The notes beneath the pieces were generated by a model. The model searched no databases, had not been told where the DNA came from, and saw only the letters and a program-made list of their open reading frames with translations. Position numbers and translations under genes: made by a program. Positions 53,558 to 60,734 of a stretch of DNA of 64,000 nucleotides are shown here, piece after piece (the first letter of the stretch is position 1; each line of letters opens with the position of its first letter). Source of the DNA: Burkholderia sp. Bp9142 (GTDB lineage: Bacteria; Pseudomonadota; Gammaproteobacteria; Burkholderiales; Burkholderiaceae); assembly GCF_003853415.1 (NCBI RefSeq), contig NZ_QTPP01000023.1, positions 58,475-122,474 of the forward strand, in the 5' to 3' direction.

Positions 53558-55772
53558 TTCGAGGAGCTTTGACCTTCTCGACGAAAGGATTCGCCGGTGG
53601 ATCTGGAGAGAAGGGTGGACTGAGTTGCGCGACGCGCAGGAGCGTGCGGTGCCTGCGCTAATCAATGCCGACCGAGACATCATCATTGCGGCCCAAACAG
53701 CGGCTGGGAAGACTGAAGCGGCATTTCTTCCGATCTTGTCAAACCTGCTGCGCGAGTCTCCGTGCAGTGGATCAGTTCTTTACGTTAGTCCCCTTAAGGC
53801 TCTCATCAACGACCAGTGGTCTCGGCTGGATAGCCTTTGCGAGGAGCTAGAGATTTCCGTTGTCGGATGGCACGGTGATGTTTCCAGCAGTAAGAAGCAG
53901 CGATTTTTCAGGAATCCGACGGGCGTTCTTCTGATAACACCCGAATCCCTAGAAGCGATGTTCGTCAACCGCGGGTCGTCCATGGAGGCGACATTCGCTT
54001 CTCTGCGCTACATCGTTGTCGACGAATTGCACGCTTTTATCGGCTCCGAGCGAGGAAAGCAGCTTCAGTCCTTGATGTATCGCGTTGAACGTGCATGTGG
54101 TCATACAGTGCCACGTGTCGGCCTATCGGCGACCCTCGGGGACATGCAGCTCGCCGCGCGGTTCTTGCGTCCGGGTGGCGAGTCGACGATTGGCATCATT
54201 GAGTCAAAAAGTACCACTCAGGAGCTGAAGGTCCTAATCAAGGGCTTCGTGCATCGACCGCCACGCGTAGAGCGCGAACCTGATCTTGAAAGTCCGGAGC
54301 TTGAGGATGCGCTCCCAGGAAGTACCGTTGACGTTGCGAATCAGCTTTATGCGTCGTTGCGCGGCTCTAACAATCTCATATTTCCGAACAGCCGCAGACA
54401 GGTGGAAACGTACGCGGATCTTTTGCGCCGCGCGTGCGAGCGCGACGCGTATCCCAACGAATTCTGGCCTCACCACGGAAGCCTTTCGAAGGAACTACGA
54501 GAGGACACCGAGCGAGCTTTGAAGGAAGGTGCAAGACCGGCTAGCGCCATTTGCACGACTACACTTGAACTCGGAATCGATATTGGCTCAGTGAAGAGTA
54601 TTGCGCAGATTGGGGCACCGCCCTCGGTGGCGAGCCTGCGTCAGCGTCTAGGTCGATCCGGCCGCCGCAAAGGAGAACCATCCATCCTCCGTGGCTACTG
54701 TATAGAGTCTGATCTAACACCGCAGTCCGACTTTTCGGACAGGATACGCGAAGGTCTGGTTCAGTCGGTCGCTATGGTGCATCTGCTGATGCGGAAATGG
54801 TTCGAGCCACCACGAATCGGCGGCCTCCATGCATCGACTCTCGTACAACAGATTCTTTCAATCATCGCTGAACGCGGAGGATGCACTGCAGGATATCTAT
54901 GGAGCAGCCTGATTGCGAGCGGCACGTTCGACGCGATCGATAAGCAGACATTCACGGAGATTCTGCTTCATCTTGGCAAGCTCGACTTCATTGTGCAGTC
55001 GTCGAACGGCCTGCTGCTGCACGGCGAGGCGGGCGAGAAGTTGGTCAACCACTATGAGTTCTATTCCGCGTTTGCGACTGACGAGGAGTTCCGACTGATT
55101 GCCAAAGGGCGCCAGCTCGGGAGCCTGCCAGTTGCACATCCACTGACAATCGGACAGGGGCTGATTTTTGCTGGGCGGCGCTGGCGCGTCCAGGAAGTAG
55201 ATCAGGAAAACAAGACCATCTATGTGCTGCCTGACCACGGTGGTGCGCCGCCACAATTTGACGGCTACGGTGCAATGGTTCACGACGAAGTTCGGCGCGA
55301 AATGCGGCGCGTTCTTGCAAGTGACCAGGCGGAACTCACTCTGGACGCACGAGGTCGTGAACTGCTGCAAGAGGCACGTCGCTACTATGCTGATGCCTCG
55401 TTGGCTTCCGCCACGTTCATACCGGAAGGAGCGGCAGTGCACATCGCTACTTGGCGCGGTGACTGGATTAACGACACACTCGTCTTGCTGCTCAAGGCCC
55501 ACAAAATCGATGCCTTCAACGGTGGTGTGGTGGTCAGCGTTACCAACGGAAACGTTGACCGTCTAGTCAACGTCTTTGGGGAGATCGGTGAATGGGATGC
55601 GACGACAGCCCTGGATTCGCTCGGGAAAATTGAAAATCTCGAGCAAGAGAAATGGGATTGGGCGCTACCTGAAAAAGTGAGGCGGCGTGCGTTCGCGTCG
55701 ACACATCTGGATATTGATGGCGCGTTGGCTTTCGCCAGTGAGCTCGGAAGTGCTTGTTGCGATGGCGAGTAA
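53529..55772 (+). CDS. DEAD/DEAH-box helicase, BrxHI/Lhr-like
   Basis: 747 residues from ATG 53529, overlapping the ATPase gene by 29 bases; a GTG at 53505 is possible. Helicase motifs in order: Q-type LRDAQERAVPALI, Walker A AQTAAGKTEAAFLP (about 53), LYVSPLKALINDQ, LLITPES, DELHAF (about 164), VGLSATLGD, NSRRQVETYADLLRR, CTTTLELGIDIGSVKSI and QRLGRSGRRKG. The C-terminal half contains winged-helix-like and beta-rich parts as in Lhr. It likely translocates on foreign or damaged DNA, driven together with the BrxD-like ATPase. A strong terminator follows its stop. Confidence 0.92.
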   Translation: MNSPASASADSRSFDLLDERIRRWIWREGWTELRDAQERAVPALINADRDIIIAAQTAAGKTEAAFLPILSNLLRESPCSGSVLYVSPLKALINDQWSRLDSLCEELEISVVGWHGDVSSSKKQRFFRNPTGVLLITPESLEAMFVNRGSSMEATFASLRYIVVDELHAFIGSERGKQLQSLMYRVERACGHTVPRVGLSATLGDMQLAARFLRPGGESTIGIIESKSTTQELKVLIKGFVHRPPRVEREPDLESPELEDALPGSTVDVANQLYASLRGSNNLIFPNSRRQVETYADLLRRACERDAYPNEFWPHHGSLSKELREDTERALKEGARPASAICTTTLELGIDIGSVKSIAQIGAPPSVASLRQRLGRSGRRKGEPSILRGYCIESDLTPQSDFSDRIREGLVQSVAMVHLLMRKWFEPPRIGGLHASTLVQQILSIIAERGGCTAGYLWSSLIASGTFDAIDKQTFTEILLHLGKLDFIVQSSNGLLLHGEAGEKLVNHYEFYSAFATDEEFRLIAKGRQLGSLPVAHPLTIGQGLIFAGRRWRVQEVDQENKTIYVLPDHGGAPPQFDGYGAMVHDEVRREMRRVLASDQAELTLDARGRELLQEARRYYADASLASATFIPEGAAVHIATWRGDWINDTLVLLLKAHKIDAFNGGVVVSVTNGNVDRLVNVFGEIGEWDATTALDSLGKIENLEQEKWDWALPEKVRRRAFASTHLDIDGALAFASELGSACCDGE

Positions 55773-55848
55773 GCGAAGACAGGCACGAAGCGGCAGAAAT
55801 GCCAGGGGGCGGATATTTCGTGACCGCCCACTCGATCATTTCTTCCTT

Positions 55849-55880
55849 CGGAGCCTGCCGGTGCACGGCTCCGATTTTTT
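55849..55880 (+). terminator. Intrinsic terminator between helicase and HNH-like genes
   Basis: CGGAGCC and GGCTCCG (perfect 7-bp stem, 11-base loop) followed by A and six T residues. It lies 76 bases after the helicase stop and 33 before the next ATG, so the HNH-like gene would be made only by read-through or from its own promoter. Confidence 0.8.
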
Positions 55881-55913
55881 GCCACGAACCACGGGCGCAA
55901 GAGGACAACAACG

Positions 55914-56393
55914 ATGACACGAAAGCGGTCGATGCCGCCATTTCTCGAAGGGGTGGTCTCCGAGGAGGTCTACGCGCGTTGGCTGCTGCGAAAAGCGCGG
56001 GCACATGTCGTACGAGATCGCAAGCGCGGCATGCTCGCGACGGGCGCGCAATACAGAGATGCGATCCACGCGGCCGTTGTCGCGAGCGGTGGCTTGGACG
56101 CCTACACAGGCAAGTCGCTTGACTGGCATCTCATCTCGACCTATGTCAATGCCGATTCGCAAGAGGGCGGGCACCACTACAAGGCTGGTTTCGCGCTGCT
56201 GCCCACGGTGGACCACGTCGAGGCTTCAGCCAATGAGGCTTCTTTCAAAATCTGTGCGTGGCGGACGAACGACGCGAAGAATGATCTGTCGGTGGAGGAC
56301 TTTCTCTCCTTGTGCGCGCTAGTCCTCAGTCATGCCGGCTATCGTGTAGAGTCGCCAGAGGCAACAGGAACGTTAAAGGTTCGGTGTAGCTAA
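55914..56393 (+). CDS. Small HNH-nuclease-like protein
   Basis: 159 residues; GAGGA lies before the ATG. The middle part, TGKSLDWHLISTY, LPTVDHVEASANEASFKICAWRTNDAKNDLS (given in two pieces), resembles the HNH core: D100-H101, N119 and K122 in the order asp-his ... asn ... lys, followed by a helix (VEDFLSLCALVLSHAGY). Only one cysteine (C114) is nearby, so a zinc-stapled variant is not evident. If active it would nick or cut DNA. It is placed behind the TerB-ATPase-helicase genes but after a terminator, which suggests restrained expression of a toxic effector. Nuclease function is inference. Confidence 0.6.
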   Translation: MTRKRSMPPFLEGVVSEEVYARWLLRKARAHVVRDRKRGMLATGAQYRDAIHAAVVASGGLDAYTGKSLDWHLISTYVNADSQEGGHHYKAGFALLPTVDHVEASANEASFKICAWRTNDAKNDLSVEDFLSLCALVLSHAGYRVESPEATGTLKVRCS

Positions 56394-56421
56394 GCGACTG
56401 TTCTATCGAGTTCGTGCAACA

Positions 56422-57390
56422 TCAATCATTTTCACCGGGTGCATTCATCATTCCCTGACTTTCTACGACTGTCGTCAGCCACTGCCGCTGACCTGCATAC
56501 CATTGACCTAGGCAAAGCCGGTCGTGACAGTTGCGCTCGCGATAGTTCCATTGCTGCCTCGCGTGCTCCCTGAATGCGACCCGGTCCCGAACCACCGCCT
56601 TGGCATGGGCAAAGAGGCTTGCGAGCTCGACATCTTCCGCCGCTAGTTGAGCATCGCTGCAAATTAGATGCTCCGCATCCGAGCGGGCTTTCGCGCAGTC
56701 AAAGCTAGTTTTGATTGCCGGTGCGTTTTGCAAATTGGCATCGTATTGATTTGCCGCAGCAGCCTTGGAAAAGCCCTGCTGTGTCAGGGCCGCGCGGTTT
56801 ACCTCGACTTCGGCGCGGACACGCTCGAATTCGCTGACGTAATAGCGAAAATTTGAACATCGGGAATTGTAGTCCGCTATTGCCACGTTGAACGCGTTCA
56901 CGGATATCTCCGAAGTTTGGATTACTTGCCCATCCCACGCTTCCAGCCGTATCTTCTGTGAAAGACAATAGCGAATCTGTGAGCGGTCGAGTATTAGTCC
57001 TTTACCGGCAGGCGGAACGTTTTCTTCGTTGGAAGCGATTGTCTGCTCTGACGTAGCGGAAAGAGATGAATTCGGAGTTTCGAAACCACTTGATGATGTT
57101 TGGTTGGCTTCGATGCCCTGCACTGGAGGCGACTGAGATGGAGTATGAGAATTCAGAAGCAATGCGAACAGCACTAGTAAACCGATTCCGATAGCCCACC
57201 ATTTCGCAGAACCATTGGGTCCGGAAGTGGGCTGCAGTGCTCCTGCATAGATGGGTGCTGACTCGCCGGCTTGTAGAGTATCGCTTCGTTCCGGTGAGGG
57301 CGGACTAGTAGGGGGGATTGGGAGAGTCGTGACATCTGAGGCCATCGATTCGAGCCCTGCGAATCCCTTCTTACTTTTTTCATTCGCCAT
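56422..57390 (-). CDS. Membrane protein with C-terminal LprI-like domain
   Basis: 322 residues. A disordered Pro/Ser-rich head of about 65 residues precedes one membrane helix (WWAIGIGLLVLFALLLN) and a second low-complexity linker. A globular region follows, with a final LprI/DUF1311 module (SFDCAKARSDAEHLICSD, AQLAAEDVELASLFAHAK, then paired cysteines CHDRLC). LprI modules occur in lysozyme inhibitors and various envelope proteins. Orientation predicts the module is outside the cytoplasm. It is last in the chaperone operon, six bases after the J-like gene, with its stop 28 bases from the HNH-like stop on the other strand. Confidence 0.8.
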   Translation of the reverse strand: MANEKSKKGFAGLESMASDVTTLPIPPTSPPSPERSDTLQAGESAPIYAGALQPTSGPNGSAKWWAIGIGLLVLFALLLNSHTPSQSPPVQGIEANQTSSSGFETPNSSLSATSEQTIASNEENVPPAGKGLILDRSQIRYCLSQKIRLEAWDGQVIQTSEISVNAFNVAIADYNSRCSNFRYYVSEFERVRAEVEVNRAALTQQGFSKAAAANQYDANLQNAPAIKTSFDCAKARSDAEHLICSDAQLAAEDVELASLFAHAKAVVRDRVAFREHARQQWNYRERNCHDRLCLGQWYAGQRQWLTTVVESQGMMNAPGEND

Positions 57391-57396
57391 GGCAGA

Positions 57397-59049
57397 TCAT
57401 CCCCTAACGTAGTCACTTAATTTATGAATGCCTTTTTCGAATCCTCCACGAATGATGTGCTCAATAATGTGCGTGTTACAGACGTGGACGTAAGACGCTG
57501 ATCCATAGGCCCCTTTCCGGTCGGGGGTGCCAATATAAAATCGACCATCCGCACTCCAAACACGGACCTCGTGCCAGTTAAGGCGAACCCGTTCGTTCGA
57601 TCCAAAGAATTTATGGTGAACCAAAGTCACAGCGTCGTCCTCGACTACGAAATCCCCAAAGGAAAATGATTGACCCTTTTCGAGAGCGGCGATCATCTCT
57701 AGGGCAAGGCGGACGCAGACGGCACGCCAAAGCGCGGCGACAAACCCCGAGTAGGTTGCTTCCTTACGTAGTTTGACGACCTGTTCGGAATCGTTGTTGC
57801 CGATGGCAATTGTGTAGTCTGTTCCAGTAGGAACTCCGTTTACTGATCGACGCACTCCCCCCCAGCGCACTCGCGTAATCGAGTTGAGTGGAATAGAGCG
57901 CCCGTTGCAGCGTATGCCTTGCGGTGAGATCGCCAACTCGTCTTTGAAAATTAGACCAACCTCTGCGCAGAAGGTAATGTCGCGCGCCCACTGCTCGTTA
58001 TCTCGGTCGCGTTCCTCCGCCTGCAACCGCAGCCCCCGAATCACTTCGGAGTCTTCCTGAGCTCTCTCTGCAACCTCGGGCAGTTCTGCAAAGAGCTCGC
58101 GTAGTAGTCGAGTTATCCGGTCGGCTTGGTCAAGCATACTGTGTTCGTTATTTAGCATGACCCCAACGCCTCTCAGCGCATACGCGAGATCCTGGCTCGG
58201 TTGATGAACGATACCGCGGGATTTCGCGCTAGTCTGGATCGGCTTCGTGAATCGATACCAGTTGCGCGCAATCTTCTCGAGCCCATCGAGAACTACGTCG
58301 ACCGCTTGTGCACCGCGCGGCGCAGCCTGACGTGCACTTTCGATGACGATAAACAGGGTTTCTGCCTCTTTTTGCAAGAGTCCCTGCGCCTCAACCTCGT
58401 AGCTGTCAACTAAGTCGTCGAGTAGAGTGGGGCCGTGCGTGTTTCCCTTGTCGGTGGCGAGGTTCACCGCCGTCGACAAGGTTTCGATCAGCTTGGTCGG
58501 CTCCATCGTGTCCAGTAAGTTCCTGAGGGCCGATCGGTAGGCCTTGCGACGTTCAGATAATTCTTCCTCGACCAATTCGGCGGCTTGCACCTCCGGAAAC
58601 CCGGAGATGCTGCGATCCTCGTTGACATCACGCAGGACCTCCTCAAGATCGATGGTTTCAACCACCTCGGCGAAGTCGCGAATGAATCTGGCCAAGGGCA
58701 ACACCGATTCGTCGTCGGCGAAGAGTTCGCAGGCGGTTGCCATCAGGTTCGCTCTCGCCAGGCCAGGCAGCCCTTGTTCGGACCGAATGGCTTGTGGATT
58801 GTCGGAGAGGCTTTGCATCAAGTTCTCGACGATTCGCGGCGCGACTCCTGGCATCCACGCCATCTCGGCCGAAAGCCTCGTCCTAGGATTGGTGAGTGCG
58901 GAGCGCGCTTTTTGGCAGACGTCACTGTCGAGATGTAGGGACCGATCTTCAGCCATTGCGACTATTTTTCGGCGGTCGTCACGTGTGGTGACGCCGAGGA
59001 CGCAAAAGGGGTTTCGATGCAGGGCCGTGTCGGTCGTGTTCTTACTCAT
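57397..59049 (-). CDS. Degenerate J-domain protein with C-terminal beta domain
   Basis: 550 residues from ATG 59049 (AAGGCGAG upstream); a start seven codons earlier is possible. The head NPFCVLGVTTRDDRRKIVAMAEDR with ALTNPRTRLSAEMAWMPG follows the J-domain-like pattern (NPF-x-VLG ... DP-x-RL) but has no HPD tripeptide. A long helical body follows (about 90-370). The C-terminal 180 residues (ISPQGIRCNGRSIPLNSITRVRWGG and repeats of this type) look like PH-like beta modules. Without HPD it cannot stimulate Hsp70 in the standard way. It may instead dock clients or the AAA+ partner to the Hsp70. Confidence 0.75.
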   Translation of the reverse strand: MSKNTTDTALHRNPFCVLGVTTRDDRRKIVAMAEDRSLHLDSDVCQKARSALTNPRTRLSAEMAWMPGVAPRIVENLMQSLSDNPQAIRSEQGLPGLARANLMATACELFADDESVLPLARFIRDFAEVVETIDLEEVLRDVNEDRSISGFPEVQAAELVEEELSERRKAYRSALRNLLDTMEPTKLIETLSTAVNLATDKGNTHGPTLLDDLVDSYEVEAQGLLQKEAETLFIVIESARQAAPRGAQAVDVVLDGLEKIARNWYRFTKPIQTSAKSRGIVHQPSQDLAYALRGVGVMLNNEHSMLDQADRITRLLRELFAELPEVAERAQEDSEVIRGLRLQAEERDRDNEQWARDITFCAEVGLIFKDELAISPQGIRCNGRSIPLNSITRVRWGGVRRSVNGVPTGTDYTIAIGNNDSEQVVKLRKEATYSGFVAALWRAVCVRLALEMIAALEKGQSFSFGDFVVEDDAVTLVHHKFFGSNERVRLNWHEVRVWSADGRFYIGTPDRKGAYGSASYVHVCNTHIIEHIIRGGFEKGIHKLSDYVRG

Positions 59050-59271
59050 TTCGATCTCGCCTTGTTGCACCGTGGTTCGAATTAGGATTCACCACGGCGC
59101 GTATTGCAGATGCTGGCCATTGCACTGAACTTATCGGTCTTTCGCTCGACTTCTGAACTAGGTCGCTTACGACTTGCGTCTCCCGAGGTCTAGTTTGGAC
59201 AGACGTCGATCGAGGAGGACTTTTTGGCCTTTGCGATATTTCTCCGCAGCGTTCGAGAAGGCACCTTCCCG

Positions 59272-60732
59272 TCAGACAAACCCGATGCGTCGACCGGAGC
59301 CCAGTTCAGTCCGGGACGGTGCAGACTCAAGTGCTGCGAGAAGGGACTCTTGCCCGAGACGACTGGCGCCGGCGCGGGCGGAAAGCCGCGCACCTTCGCG
59401 AACCACGAACGCAACGTCTGAGAGTGGCCGCCCGGCGAGCTTTTGGGCCAACGGCACCGGATCAACTGTTCGGTCCTTCGGTAGATTTGCCAACAACTTG
59501 GTGAGTAACGCCGCTACTTCTGTCTCGTCTGGATAGCTAACCGCGATGACATGGTCGAAACGGCCACGACGCATAATTGCGGGGTCGATCATCTCCACGC
59601 GATTGGTCATCGCAATGATGAGGACCTCGTTTTTGGCAGCCTCTGGGATTCGCCGCAGGAATTCGGCAACTTCTTCGACTCGGTGGTGGCTTCCCGCGCC
59701 AGTCTCCCGGTCGGCCAAGAATGCCTCCATTTCGTCAATCACCAGCACCGACGGTGCGCTCCGCATTGCTTTCTCAAACATTTCGGAAACCTTGCGGCTG
59801 GTTTCGTGGATGAACGGGCTCGCGACTGTTGAAGCGTCGATCTGGAAGCACGGCCACCCGAGAAACTCGACTAGCTGTTCGACCGCGAAGGTCTTCCCGC
59901 ATCCGGGCGGCCCGTATAGGACGGTCGCCGAAGGGAATCCGATGCCAAGCTCCTGATAGCGCTCCTTGTGTCGGACGATGTCGACTATGTGTTCGCTGAA
60001 AAATGCCTCCAACTCCACGCGCCCAGGAAGCGAGAGCGGCTTGCCCGAGTCGATCGTCGCCCGTCGCTTCAAGTCGCCCCCGTGGGCGTCCGCCTGGTGC
60101 AGAAACGTCGTGCCGCGCTCGTCCAAATCCAGAGCGCGAGAATCGTCGGCCGCTTCGGCGTTTGGGTCGTCGGTGGCATCGAGCCCCGCCGTCAGGATAA
60201 TTTCGTACAGGTGTGTGGTTCCCAACCACGTGAGCATCTGCTGTAAGCGTCGAACCGATTTGGTGGAGACGCGGGCACCGCCCGTCAGCCAGTAGCCGAG
60301 CACCGTGTCGTCGTCCGTGTGCGAAGTGATCCCGTAAGTGGGCAGTAGTCGGCTGAACTTTTCGACGTAGATAGCGTCCTGAAGCGGACTGTCTGCATCG
60401 ATCATGTGCGTTTCTCTCAGGGCCGTTGCGAACGCTAGCGCCTCGCTCTTATTCGCAGGCGAGCGGCAGTCGGACAGGGGCGCGAGCATTTGGCTCGGGC
60501 CGCAAGAAACCTCGCGGTAGATTTCGGACCCGAACATGAAACGGTGGAGGTCGCCGACATCAGCCAGTCCCGAGGCTGCCCACTTGGCAAATAGGTATTC
60601 TCTCGCGATCAGGGCGTATCCGGCACCCTGAGTCTCTACGATTTGCCAGTTGAAATCGGTGTACCTCGGCCGCCCGCAGCGAGCCCCGTCCGGCAGTTCA
60701 TATCCAATTGGCAGCCAGCTTTCGAGCGCCAC
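59272..60732 (-). CDS. AAA+ ATPase (FtsH/p97-like core) with unique N-terminal domain
   Basis: 486 residues, GTG start two bases after the Hsp70 stop. The N-terminal 240 residues match no family I can name. The AAA+ core shows Walker A GPPGCGKTFA (274-283), Walker B VLVIDEMEAFLADRE (329-343), sensor AMTNR and arginine-finger region RRGRFD (388-393), the classic hexameric unfoldase layout. It lacks a protease domain. It is tightly coupled to Hsp70, so it probably remodels or unfolds proteins handed over by the chaperone, comparable to ClpB with DnaK. Confidence 0.9.
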   Translation of the reverse strand: MALESWLPIGYELPDGARCGRPRYTDFNWQIVETQGAGYALIAREYLFAKWAASGLADVGDLHRFMFGSEIYREVSCGPSQMLAPLSDCRSPANKSEALAFATALRETHMIDADSPLQDAIYVEKFSRLLPTYGITSHTDDDTVLGYWLTGGARVSTKSVRRLQQMLTWLGTTHLYEIILTAGLDATDDPNAEAADDSRALDLDERGTTFLHQADAHGGDLKRRATIDSGKPLSLPGRVELEAFFSEHIVDIVRHKERYQELGIGFPSATVLYGPPGCGKTFAVEQLVEFLGWPCFQIDASTVASPFIHETSRKVSEMFEKAMRSAPSVLVIDEMEAFLADRETGAGSHHRVEEVAEFLRRIPEAAKNEVLIIAMTNRVEMIDPAIMRRGRFDHVIAVSYPDETEVAALLTKLLANLPKDRTVDPVPLAQKLAGRPLSDVAFVVREGARLSARAGASRLGQESLLAALESAPSRTELGSGRRIGFV

Positions 60733-60734
60733 GA

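Noticed and set aside
49860..56393. Reading the island as a complete BREX type 2 system
   Set aside because: PglX, PglY, PglZ and PglW are absent from the window; only the BrxD-like and BrxHI-like components are present, with TerB in place of the core.
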